A stretch of DNA of 64,000 nt, taken from assembly GCA_036505215.1 (NCBI GenBank), contig DASXTW010000100.1, positions 1 through 64,000 on the forward strand, read 5' to 3'. The notes below the pieces were generated by a model. The model saw only the letters and a list, made by a program, of their open reading frames with translations, was not told where the DNA came from and searched no databases. Positions 8,519 through 16,286 of the stretch are shown here, one piece after another (the first letter of the stretch is position 1; every line of letters begins with the position of its first letter). The stretch is from DASXTW01 sp036505215 (GTDB lineage: Bacteria > Actinomycetota > UBA4738). Position numbers and translations under genes: made by a program.

Positions 8519-9829
8519 ATGACCAGACGCGTGCTGATCATGGGTGCGGCGGGTAGAGACTTCCACAATTTCAACGTGGTGTATCGCGATGACCCCGATA
8601 CGGAGGTCGTCGCGTTCACCGCCACTCAGATTCCATTCATCGGAGACCGCAAGTACCCGGCCGAGCTGGCCGGTCCCCACTACCCGGACGGGATCCAGAT
8701 CCACGACGAGGATCGTCTTCCTCAGCTGATCCGCGAACTGGAAGTCGACGACGTGGTCTTCGCGTACTCGGACATCCCTCATGAGTATGTGATGCACCGG
8801 GCCAGCCTCTGCCACGCCGCCGGAGCTTCCTTCGTCCTCCTCGGACCGAACGACACGATGCTCCGGGCCGACGTGCCCGTGGTGGCCGTGTGCGCGGTAC
8901 GCACCGGATCGGGCAAGAGCCAGACGACCAGGAAAGTGGTGGGGACACTGCGGGCGAACGGCAAGACGCCGGTCGTGGTCCGGCACCCCATGCCGTATGG
9001 GAACCTTGTGGCCCAGAGGGTTCAGAGATTCGAGACGATGGAGGACCTGGACCGTGCACGCGTGACCATCGAGGAGCGTGAGGAATTCGAGCCGCACATC
9101 CAGCTCGGGACCGTGGTCTACGCGGGCGTGGACTACGGAGATGTGCTCGAGCAGGCCCAGAAGGAGTGCGACGTCCTCGTGTGGGACGGCGGCAACAACG
9201 ACTACCCGTTCTACAGGCCGACCGTCCACGTCGTGGTGGCCGATCCGTTGAGGGCGGGGCACGAGCTCCGCTACCACCCGGGGGAGACGAACTTCCGCAT
9301 GGCCCACGCGATCGTGATCAACAAGGTCGACTCGGCGACGCCGGAGCAGATCGCCGAGGTGGAGGCGTCCGCGAAGAGCGTCAACCCCGAGGCCATAGTG
9401 ATCAGAGCGAAGAGCCCGGTCCGGCTGGAGGGGGACGGGGACCTTGCCGGGAAGCGAGTTCTGGTGATCGAGGACGGGCCGACGCTCACCCACGGGGAGA
9501 TGCTGTACGGAGCAGGAGTGGTGGCGGCCCGTCAGGAAGGAGCGGCCGAGATCGTCGACCCCCGCGACCTCGCCGTCGGTTCCATGAGAGACATCTACGA
9601 GAAGTACGAGATCGGTCCGGTGCTCCCGGCCATGGGGTACTCGGACGAGCAGCTCCGCGAGTTCGAATCGATGATCAACTCCGCCCCTGTCGACGTGGTG
9701 GTAATCGCCACACCTGTCGATCTGCGTCGTCTGATCAGCATCGACAAGCCCGCCGTACGCGTGCACTACGACCTGGAGGAGTCGGAGGGCTCGCCGACGA
9801 TCGCGGACGCCCTTCGCCCGGTCCTGTAG
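8519..9829 (+). CDS. cyclic 2,3-diphosphoglycerate synthetase-like GTPase family protein
   Basis: A 436-residue protein of the family that includes archaeal cyclic 2,3-diphosphoglycerate synthetase. It has an N-terminal Rossmann-like region (VLIMGAAGRDFHNFNVVYRD) and a P-loop, VRTGSGKSQTTR, near residues 128-139, followed by VVRHPMPYG, CDVLVWDGGNND and the NKVDSA base-binding segment. A Shine-Dalgarno (GGAAAGG) stands 6 nt before ATG 8519. In archaea the enzyme makes a thermoprotectant; in bacteria the function is not settled, and some are only called predicted GTPases. The call is for the family, not the reaction. Confidence 0.82.
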   Translation: MTRRVLIMGAAGRDFHNFNVVYRDDPDTEVVAFTATQIPFIGDRKYPAELAGPHYPDGIQIHDEDRLPQLIRELEVDDVVFAYSDIPHEYVMHRASLCHAAGASFVLLGPNDTMLRADVPVVAVCAVRTGSGKSQTTRKVVGTLRANGKTPVVVRHPMPYGNLVAQRVQRFETMEDLDRARVTIEEREEFEPHIQLGTVVYAGVDYGDVLEQAQKECDVLVWDGGNNDYPFYRPTVHVVVADPLRAGHELRYHPGETNFRMAHAIVINKVDSATPEQIAEVEASAKSVNPEAIVIRAKSPVRLEGDGDLAGKRVLVIEDGPTLTHGEMLYGAGVVAARQEGAAEIVDPRDLAVGSMRDIYEKYEIGPVLPAMGYSDEQLREFESMINSAPVDVVVIATPVDLRRLISIDKPAVRVHYDLEESEGSPTIADALRPVL

Positions 9830-9854
9830 TCCCGGAACCGGCGGACTTCTGGGG

Positions 9855-9860
9855 TAGCCT
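9855..9860 (+). promoter_or_regulatory. -10 box (TAGCCT) for the EEP hydrolase gene
   Basis: TAGCCT ends 6 nt before GTG 9867; no ribosome binding site is present. Confidence 0.4.
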
Positions 9861-9866
9861 TCGGCG

Positions 9867-10544
9867 GTGCGCGCGCTCGTTGCCTGCTACAACGTCCAGT
9901 CCTTTCGCGCGGGCGTGGAGCGCGCCGTGGAGGCCCTGGGGCGCGAGAAGCCGGACATCGTGATGGTCCAGGAGTGCGGTCCTCGCAGGGCCATCAGGAA
10001 GTTCGCCCAGTTCTTGGAGATGGACACGGTTTCCACCCATCGACTCTTCACCCGCGTCCGCAGCGCCGTGCTGTTCGGGCCGCCTTGGCGCCTTTCCGGC
10101 GTGGACATCCACGATCTCTCTCGAGAAGGCCGGACCCTTCATCGGGGCTTCATCGTCGCCCATTTGCGGGCCCGTGGCGTTCCACTCACCGCTGTGTCCG
10201 CCCATCTCGGTCTGGCGGCGAGGGAGCGCGAGCGGCATGCTCGGGAGCTCACCGACCAGGTGGCAGGGATCGACGGGGCGCTCATCGTGGGAGTGGACCT
10301 GAACGAAGGGCCGGATGGCCCGGCTGCTCGGTGGATCGGTGAGCGCCTGTTCGATGCCGGCGCCCACGTGGGGGTGGGTGCCCTGGAGACATTCCCGGCC
10401 CGCGGGCCGACCGCTCGCATCGATTACGTGTTCGTCAACCAGGCGGCGTCGGTCAGTCGGTGCTGGGTGGCCTCTGCGGAGGCAGCCATCGAGGCCTCCG
10501 ACCATCGGCCGGTGCTGGCCGAGGTGGACATCTCGGAGCCCTGA
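9867..10544 (+). CDS. endonuclease/exonuclease/phosphatase family protein
   Basis: A 225-residue EEP-fold hydrolase. Conserved active-site elements are seen in order: CYNVQSF (Asn), VQECG (metal-binding Glu), SAHLGL, GVDLNEGPDG (Asp and Asn), and the C-terminal SDHRPV (Asp-His catalytic pair). It is shorter than exonuclease III and resembles compact EEP proteins of unknown substrate; DNA repair, phospholipase and nucleotide phosphatase activities occur in the family. Start GTG 9867 is supported by a -10 box 6 nt upstream. Confidence 0.87.
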   Translation: MRALVACYNVQSFRAGVERAVEALGREKPDIVMVQECGPRRAIRKFAQFLEMDTVSTHRLFTRVRSAVLFGPPWRLSGVDIHDLSREGRTLHRGFIVAHLRARGVPLTAVSAHLGLAARERERHARELTDQVAGIDGALIVGVDLNEGPDGPAARWIGERLFDAGAHVGVGALETFPARGPTARIDYVFVNQAASVSRCWVASAEAAIEASDHRPVLAEVDISEP

Positions 10545-10563
10545 CGCGGCAGAGGCGACCCAG

Positions 10564-11184
10564 TCAACCCAGGCCGAGCTTGCGCCTGGCCACGGCGATC
10601 GCCAGCTCCGAAGCGCCCTCGAGGCCGAGCCGGGTAGTGTTGAGGATGGAGTCGTACAGAAGCGGGTCGCGGATGTCCTTGCCGTAGAAGTGCTTGACGT
10701 ACCCGGCCCGTTCCGCGTCGATTCGCTCGCACCGTGAACGAGCTTCCCTCACGTCGATGTTCTGCCACCGCATGATCCGCTCGACCCGATCCGTAAGATC
10801 GCCAACGAGAGCGATGTGGCAGGCGTCGGTTCGTCCGGCCAGGGCAGCCTGAGATCCTCGCCCGAGGATCACGTAGCCGCCGGAGTCCGCCAGGGAAAGA
10901 ATGACCCGTTTGGTGGCCTCGGCCAGTGCTCGGTCGTCGAGCTCGGGCACTGCGGGGATGCCGAACTCGGGTGAGGCCGCGGCCAGCGCCAGGCCGATCT
11001 CCTCGATGATGGCAGGAGTGCGTTCGTCCCTGTGTTCGGCGACCTCGGGCTCCACTCCCAGTCGCCGGGCAGCTTCATCGACGATCTCGCCGTCCACGAA
11101 CGTGAACCCGAGGGCCTCGGCGAGGGCAGGCCCGACCCGAAGGCCGCCAGCTCCGTACTGCCTGGAGAGAGTCACAACAGCCAC
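10564..11184 (-). CDS. cytidylate kinase-like family protein
   Basis: A 206-residue P-loop kinase of the cytidylate-kinase-like group, not the canonical Cmk. The N-terminal SRQYGAGGLRVG loop replaces the standard GxxxxGK, followed by LGFTFVDGEIVDEAA. The segment GGYVILGRGSQ and the DARSRCERIDAERAGYVKHFYG-type lid region are typical of the subgroup. GTG 11184 is the start, with GGAG about 7 nt upstream on the minus strand. Members are found near membrane or regulatory genes and their substrate is not established. Confidence 0.85.
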   Translation of the reverse strand: MAVVTLSRQYGAGGLRVGPALAEALGFTFVDGEIVDEAARRLGVEPEVAEHRDERTPAIIEEIGLALAAASPEFGIPAVPELDDRALAEATKRVILSLADSGGYVILGRGSQAALAGRTDACHIALVGDLTDRVERIMRWQNIDVREARSRCERIDAERAGYVKHFYGKDIRDPLLYDSILNTTRLGLEGASELAIAVARRKLGLG

Positions 11185-11227
11185 GATGGGCTCCGGAGGG
11201 CGAAAAGCACTCCGCTGGGCACGGCGG

Positions 11228-11995
11228 TCAACCCGACGCGGTCGGAGCGTTCTGCGCCACGACGCCGGCGAAGTGAAGGGTTCGCTCGAAGATCAGCTCC
11301 GCGTCGTAATCCAGCGTGGCCACGTGATACGAGTTCGAAAGGGTCACCAGATCCTTCTGGGCGCTTGCCACACGCTGGATGACGTAGCGAGAGTTCGACG
11401 GCTTCGCCACGTGGTCCTCCGGGGAGGAGAAGACCATGAGAGGCAGACGCATGGAGGGGAGCTCCCGCTGGACGGATCGGTAGAACTTCCCCAGTTGCAC
11501 GGCCGCCTTGAGGGGGACGCGGTCGTAGACGATCTCGTCCTGGCCGGGCTTCTTGATGTCGTTCCCCACACCTTTGGTCGTCCGGGTGAACAGACGGAGC
11601 AGGGGAACGAGCGCCAGCTCCGGCCGCCTGACATCGGGATTGACGGCGACCACGCCTCTCAGCTTGTCTGGGTGCTTCGCTCCCAGGTGCAGGACCATGG
11701 CTCCGCCCATCGACAACCCCACCGCGATGACCGCGGTGCACCGAACCGCCAGATCGATGAGGGCCGCCTCGGACTCACGCTCCCAGTCCTGCCAGGTCGT
11801 GCCCTCCAGATCCTCCCACGAGGTGCCGTGCCCAGGGAGGCGTGGCCCCACCACCGAGATGCCGCGCTCGGCCAGCCACCGGCCCATCGGGCGCATCGAG
11901 GCCGGACACCCGCTGAAACCGTGTTGGAGGAGCGCCCCCACTGGACCCGCGTCGAAGCGGAAGGGCTCTGCTCCGGGGATGATCCGCGCGCACAC
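11228..11995 (-). CDS. alpha/beta hydrolase (monoacylglycerol lipase/carboxylesterase-like)
   Basis: A 255-residue alpha/beta hydrolase. HGFSGCPASMRP is the oxyanion-hole region, GLSMGG carries the nucleophile Ser, SSPEDHV the acid, and SYHVATLD the catalytic His. A region rich in basic residues between them forms the cap. This pattern matches bacterial carboxylesterase Est30 and monoacylglycerol lipases. Start GTG 11995; a small membrane-protein reading frame ends 22 nt upstream on the same strand. It probably acts on lipid esters, which fits the divergent acyltransferase gene beyond. Confidence 0.9.
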   Translation of the reverse strand: MCARIIPGAEPFRFDAGPVGALLQHGFSGCPASMRPMGRWLAERGISVVGPRLPGHGTSWEDLEGTTWQDWERESEAALIDLAVRCTAVIAVGLSMGGAMVLHLGAKHPDKLRGVVAVNPDVRRPELALVPLLRLFTRTTKGVGNDIKKPGQDEIVYDRVPLKAAVQLGKFYRSVQRELPSMRLPLMVFSSPEDHVAKPSNSRYVIQRVASAQKDLVTLSNSYHVATLDYDAELIFERTLHFAGVVAQNAPTASG

Positions 11996-12016
11996 GGGGC
12001 TAGGGCATGAGTGACG

Positions 12017-12139
12017 TCAGGGCCTTCGGGGGTTCCTGAACAGCTGGACCAGCATGAAGAGGGCGAAGAGCCCGGCGGCTCCCACCAAGAGCACAAGAAC
12101 AGCAACAAATGTCCATTCGAGAATGCCGAACGCCAGCAC
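12017..12139 (-). CDS. putative 40-residue single-span membrane protein
   Basis: A short reading frame beginning at GTG 12139 encodes a 40-residue peptide with one strongly hydrophobic segment (TFVAVLVLLVGAAGLFALFM) and a basic tail ending LFRNPRRP. The positive-outside-membrane pattern and third-position GC bias make it look real, and it lies 22 nt upstream of the lipase in the same direction. The ribosome binding site (AAGGA, about 13 nt away) is weak and the start could lie elsewhere. No family recognised. Confidence 0.45.
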   Translation of the reverse strand: MLAFGILEWTFVAVLVLLVGAAGLFALFMLVQLFRNPRRP

Positions 12140-12234
12140 GACAGATGCGTTTTCCTTCCCGATCGGGTGCGGGTAGTCTATACCGGAGGTAACGAGGATC
12201 CCGAGGGCGGAGTCGAATCCTTTGAGGTGAGGCC

Positions 12235-12972
12235 ATGTTCTGGTGGCTGATGAAATACGTGTTCCTCGGGCCGGTGCTGAGGCTGCTGTACAAGCCGAAG
12301 GCTGTCGGGCTCGAGAACATCCCCGACGGTCCAGCCATCCTGGCCGCCAACCACCAGTCCTTCCTGGACGATCTCCTGCTCCCCCTGGTGGTCCCGGGCA
12401 GAAAGGTCGTATTCCTGGCGAAGGCCGATTACTTCGACAAGTGGTACCTCCGGTGGTTCTTCAAGGGTGCGAACGTCATCCCGGTCCGGCGCGAGAGCAG
12501 GTCGGGGGCCGAGGCCGCCCTTCAAACCGGCGTTCAGGCGCTCCGCGAGGGCAACCTGGTGGGCATCTTCCCCGAGGGCACGCGGTCCCCGGACGGCCGC
12601 CTGTACCGGGGCAAGACGGGAGTCGCCCGGATGGCCCTCGAGGCGCAGGTGCCGATCGTCCCAGTGGCCATCACCGGCACGTTCGAGGCCCTTCCCTATC
12701 ACAAGAAACTGCCCAAGCCCGGTCGGGTGGAGATCCGCTTCGGTAAGCCACTCGACTTCCAGCGTCACTATGGGAACCCGGCAGATCGGTTCGTCCTGCG
12801 CTCGGTGACCGACGAGATCCTGTACGAGATCATGCTGATGTCCGGGCAGGAGTACGTGGACGAATACGGCTCGAAGGCCAAGGAAACCATCAGCCGTTCT
12901 GGGGAACTCTCCCCGTCAGAGGCCCAGGCTGAAGCCCAGCCCGCCTCCACGCCCACGGCGTCGCGCAAGTAG
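12235..12972 (+). CDS. plsC: 1-acyl-sn-glycerol-3-phosphate acyltransferase family protein
   Basis: A 245-residue PlsC-type acyltransferase. Block I is NHQSFLDDL (HX4D, catalytic), block II the VIPVRRE segment, block III FPEGTRSPDG, and block IV IVPVAITGT. There is a hydrophobic N-terminal anchor and a disordered Glu/Ala/Pro-rich tail of about 25 residues. AGGTGAGG stands directly before ATG 12235. It transfers an acyl chain to lysophosphatidic acid in phospholipid synthesis; lineage paralogues can use other lysolipids, so the exact substrate is open. Confidence 0.9.
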   Translation: MFWWLMKYVFLGPVLRLLYKPKAVGLENIPDGPAILAANHQSFLDDLLLPLVVPGRKVVFLAKADYFDKWYLRWFFKGANVIPVRRESRSGAEAALQTGVQALREGNLVGIFPEGTRSPDGRLYRGKTGVARMALEAQVPIVPVAITGTFEALPYHKKLPKPGRVEIRFGKPLDFQRHYGNPADRFVLRSVTDEILYEIMLMSGQEYVDEYGSKAKETISRSGELSPSEAQAEAQPASTPTASRK

Positions 12973-13064
12973 AGGACCCGTCTCTGTCTCTTCGGCCCTT
13001 GTCCTGGATGTGAGCCCCGTGCTGGTTTCGTGCTTAGTACCTCGACGTTGGAAGGAGGCGTGAC

Positions 13065-13190
13065 ATGGGGGAGGAGAAGAAGGGTTACGGCTCGAGGTGG
13101 AAGAGATGGCTGGTCATCTACCTGGTGGCAGGCGCGGTGGTCTACCTGATCATCTATCTGGCGTTCTTCCGAGGCGGAGGCGGGTACTGA
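13065..13190 (+). CDS. 41-residue single-span membrane protein
   Basis: A short gene with a strong Shine-Dalgarno (GGAGG, 13054-13058) before ATG 13065. The 41-residue product has a charged, aromatic N-terminus (MGEEKKGYGSRWKRW), one transmembrane segment (LVIYLVAGAVVYLIIYLAFF) and a Gly-rich end. The good ribosome binding site and clean membrane topology make it credible despite its size. It stands alone between plsC and a convergent zinc-ribbon gene. Function unknown. Confidence 0.65.
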   Translation: MGEEKKGYGSRWKRWLVIYLVAGAVVYLIIYLAFFRGGGGY

Positions 13191-13206
13191 GGCATCGTCC
13201 GGACTC

Positions 13207-13371
13207 CTAGGGCCGGGGGGCGGCGGGGGCCCTGACGATGCCCGGCTTGACCGCCCGCTGGTCACTGCCCTCCTGGATCCACCTGGCCCCGCACGCGGTG
13301 CAGAACGCCCGGCGCTCTGGACTCACCACGATGACGATCCTCACCGACCGACAGACTGGGCACCGGGACAT
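13207..13371 (-). CDS. small zinc-ribbon protein
   Basis: A 54-residue protein with two CxxC knuckles, SRCPVCRS and FCTACGARW, about 20 residues apart, as in rubredoxin-like or TFIIS-type zinc ribbons. Start ATG 13371 was preferred over GTG 13389 because AAGGAG lies 6 nt before the ATG. The C-terminal tail is Pro/Ala-rich. It probably binds zinc and may contact nucleic acid or protein; no specific role is shown. Confidence 0.7.
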   Translation of the reverse strand: MSRCPVCRSVRIVIVVSPERRAFCTACGARWIQEGSDQRAVKPGIVRAPAAPRP

Positions 13372-13493
13372 TCCAAGCTCCTTTCCCACGACCGCCCCCT
13401 CGAGTCGAGAGCGTGCCGCGCCCTACGTACCCGACCGCCGAAGGGCGAAACGGCCGCTCGCCCCACGGAAAGGTCGTTCTTGGTGATGAGACG

Positions 13494-15002
13494 TCACAGG
13501 CCGTCATGCGGTTCCGGTGACTCCCACCGGAGCGCGCGCTGGACGGCTCGGCGCCAGCCTCCATAGGCTGCCTGCGCCCCTGCCGCATCCTGTGGCAGGA
13601 ACTCTCGTTCCGCCTGCCACTGCTCGGCGAGTTCTTCGGTCGAGGCCCACACGCCGCGTCCCAGCCCGGCCAGGTAGGCCGCCCCCAGGGCGGTGGTCTC
13701 CTGCACCCTCGGCCGGCGGACCGGGACGCCCAGCAGGTCGGCCTGGAACTGGAGGAGCAGGTCCATGACGCTGGCTCCGCCGTCGGCCCGGAGCTCCAGC
13801 AGCGGGACTCCCGAGTCGGCGCGCATCGCCTCGATCACGTCGCGCGTCTGGTAGGCCATGGCTTCCACGGCGGCTCGGACAAGGTGCGCTCGGATGGTGC
13901 CACGAGTCAGGCCCACCACGGTCCCCCGGGCGTAGGGGTCCCACCAGGGCGCTCCGAGCCCGGTCAGGGCGGGGACGAAGTACACGCCGCCCGAGTCGGG
14001 CACGGACGCGGCCACCGGTCCGGCGTCCGATGAGGAGTCGAGAATCCCCAGGCCATCCCGAAGCCACTGGATGGCGGCGCCCGTCACGAAGATCGAGCCT
14101 TCCAGTGCGTACGTGGGCTGGTCACCCTCCCCGCAGGCGATCGTGGTGATCAGTCCGGCGGTCGACACGGGAGCGCGATCGCCCGTGTTCATGAGGACGA
14201 AGGATCCCGTTCCGTAGGTGTTCTTGGTCGTCCCCGGGGTGAAGCAGGCCTGGCCGAACAGCGCGGCCTGCTGGTCGCCCGCGACACCCGCGATCGGAAT
14301 CCGGGCCCCGAAGAACCGCTCGGGGTCGGTCTCTCCGAACGCCCCCGAGGACGGCACCACGCGGGGCAGCACCCCCGCGGGAACATCGAGTCGGTCCAGG
14401 ATTTCCGCATCCCAGTCCAACCTGTGGATGTCGTACATCATGGTGCGGGAAGCATTCGTCATGTCGGTCAGGTGGTCCGAGAAGCCGGTGAGCCGATAGA
14501 CGAGATAGCTGTCGACCGTGCCGAACGCCAGGCGACCGGCCCTGGCGTCGTCGCGGGCGCCGGGGACGTTGGCGAGGATCCAGGCGAGCTTCGTACCCGA
14601 GAAGTACGGGTCGATGACCAACCCGGTCCGCTCTCGTATCCTCTCTTCCCATCCCGCCTGGCGAAGCAGGTCGCAGAGCGGTGCCGACCGACGGTCCTGC
14701 CACACGATGGCCGGATGGACGGGAACCGTCGTCCGCCGATCCCAGACAACCGTCGTCTCGCGTTGGTTGGTGATGCCGATCGCCGCCAGCTCGGAGGCTT
14801 CGAGGCCAGCGGCCTTCACTGCGTCGTGGGTGGCAGCCATCATCGCGGTCCACCAGTGCTCTGGGTCGTGCTCGACCCAGCCGGGCCGAGGGAAGCTCTG
14901 GGGGAATTCGCGATAGCCCTTCGATCGCACGGAACCTGCCTGATCCACGACCAGGACCGTGACTCCAGTGGTACCGGCGTCGATGGCCAACACGCTCGCC
15001 AT
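13494..15002 (-). CDS. glpK: glycerol kinase
   Basis: A 502-residue FGGY kinase with glycerol-kinase landmarks: DAGTTGVTVLVVD at the N-terminus, NQRETTVVWDRRT, the GVAGDQQAALFGQ catalytic-Asp region, and GTTKNTYGTGSFVLMNTG. Length is standard (about 500). It phosphorylates glycerol to glycerol 3-phosphate, the PlsB/PlsC pathway substrate; plsC lies 0.5 kb away on the other strand. Start ATG 15002 was chosen because it directly precedes the first beta strand; upstream codons read into a GC-rich repeat. No glycerol facilitator or GlpD is nearby. Confidence 0.94.
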   Translation of the reverse strand: MASVLAIDAGTTGVTVLVVDQAGSVRSKGYREFPQSFPRPGWVEHDPEHWWTAMMAATHDAVKAAGLEASELAAIGITNQRETTVVWDRRTTVPVHPAIVWQDRRSAPLCDLLRQAGWEERIRERTGLVIDPYFSGTKLAWILANVPGARDDARAGRLAFGTVDSYLVYRLTGFSDHLTDMTNASRTMMYDIHRLDWDAEILDRLDVPAGVLPRVVPSSGAFGETDPERFFGARIPIAGVAGDQQAALFGQACFTPGTTKNTYGTGSFVLMNTGDRAPVSTAGLITTIACGEGDQPTYALEGSIFVTGAAIQWLRDGLGILDSSSDAGPVAASVPDSGGVYFVPALTGLGAPWWDPYARGTVVGLTRGTIRAHLVRAAVEAMAYQTRDVIEAMRADSGVPLLELRADGGASVMDLLLQFQADLLGVPVRRPRVQETTALGAAYLAGLGRGVWASTEELAEQWQAEREFLPQDAAGAQAAYGGWRRAVQRALRWESPEPHDGL

Positions 15003-15020
15003 GTCGCCGGGATCGTACAG

Positions 15021-15058
15021 GGGGGTCCAGGGGGCTAGCAGCAACGAGCGAAGCGAGG
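15021..15058. repeat. GC-rich dispersed repeat, copy A
   Basis: Directly upstream of glpK. On the minus strand it reads GCTTCGCTCGTTGCTGCTAG followed by a run of C, GGACC and another C run, closely matching copies at 23562-23598 and, in its second half, 61008-61031. Confidence 0.5.
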
Positions 15059-15129
15059 CAGCTGCGGACTCCCTGGCTCGTCGAAGATCCGCCGTCAGGC
15101 GGAACTTCGAGGAGGAGAAGAAACTCGGG

Positions 15130-16212
15130 CTACGCGGGAACGAGGACGTCGGTGCTCACGTAGGCGACCCCGGCGCCCTTGTAGCCCAGATACGTGGCCA
15201 CAGCCTCGGCCACGTCGAAGATCCTGCCCGGGACGCCGTACGGCCCACGGTCGTTCACCAGCGCGATCGCGCACTTGCCCTTGAAATGGATCCGGAGGAA
15301 CACGCCGAGCGGCAGCTCCTTGTTTGCCAGGGTGAACAGGCGGGGGTCGAAGATCGCTCCGGACGCTGTCCGCTGGCCGGCGAACTCCCAGCCGTACCAG
15401 GACGAGTAGCCCGAGAGGCGCCTGCCCGTGTCTTTCAGGCCCGGAGGGATGTTGCAGGTGCGCCCGCCCGAGGGACCGAGCAGGGCCAGGAGCTTGCTCT
15501 GGTCCTTGCCGCGGGAGGGGTTGACCAACCCATCCAAGCTGTCGTTCGCTGCGGCCCGCGCTTGCTCGAGGGCACGCTGATCGCGCTCCAGCTTGCGAAC
15601 CGTAAGGCCCGCCCTCCTTGCCTTTTCCTGGGCGGCTCGTAGATCCGCGGCTGCCCGGGTCGCCAGCTCATCCAACCGTTCGGCGGACGCGGCGACCTCT
15701 CGCTGGCGGGCCTCGCGCTGAGCGGTGAGGTCGGAGAGGGCCGTTCGGAGCCGGGTCACCTCTCCCACGGTCCTCTCGTCGACCATGAAGGCGCGCGCGG
15801 CGAACTCCTGAGCGGAAGCGAAGTCCGCGGGAGTGGCGGAGCCGAGGAACAGCTCCAGCGTGATCGCCGGCCCTGCCTCGTAGGCCTCGGTTGCCCGCCG
15901 GTCAAGAGCGGTCTGCGCTTCTGCAAGCTGGTCCGTGAGTAGATCCTGGGTCTGGTAAGACGCCACGACATCGATGGCGGCCTGAGAGAGTCGTTGCTGG
16001 ACGGCCCGGTATTCCTCGATGGCGCCCTGAAGGCGCCGCTCTGCCTTCCCCACGGCGTTCCGGGCGGCCTGCTGCTGGCTCCTCGCCCTGGACAGCCGCC
16101 GCTCCACCGACTCGGCCGATGCCGTGCGCACAGTACCCAATGCCGCGACCAGCAAGGCGGCAGTCAGGAAGAGGGAGGACGCCCTCCGCACGCGCGATCC
16201 GTTGGAGTGCAT
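15130..16212 (-). CDS. secreted coiled-coil protein with RlpA-like double-psi beta-barrel domain
   Basis: A 360-residue exported protein. A signal peptide (positively charged start, then LFLTAALLVAALGT, cut after TASA) is followed by about 200 residues of heptad-rich coiled coil resembling the N-terminal part of CwlO/RipC-type wall hydrolases. The C-terminal 90 residues are an RlpA-like barrel: SSWYGWEFAGQRTASGAIFD, ALVNDRGPYG and GRIFDVAEAVATYLGY. RlpA-type barrels bind or cleave peptidoglycan glycan strands; the usual NlpC/P60 domain expected after such a coiled coil is absent. Likely role: cell-wall remodelling outside the membrane. Confidence 0.88.
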   Translation of the reverse strand: MHSNGSRVRRASSLFLTAALLVAALGTVRTASAESVERRLSRARSQQQAARNAVGKAERRLQGAIEEYRAVQQRLSQAAIDVVASYQTQDLLTDQLAEAQTALDRRATEAYEAGPAITLELFLGSATPADFASAQEFAARAFMVDERTVGEVTRLRTALSDLTAQREARQREVAASAERLDELATRAAADLRAAQEKARRAGLTVRKLERDQRALEQARAAANDSLDGLVNPSRGKDQSKLLALLGPSGGRTCNIPPGLKDTGRRLSGYSSWYGWEFAGQRTASGAIFDPRLFTLANKELPLGVFLRIHFKGKCAIALVNDRGPYGVPGRIFDVAEAVATYLGYKGAGVAYVSTDVLVPA

Positions 16213-16286
16213 GGAATGAGGTACTTTCGAGATCGGCGGACGACCCCAGCTCCTTGAGTAGCAGGGTCCAGGGGACGGGAGGGACC

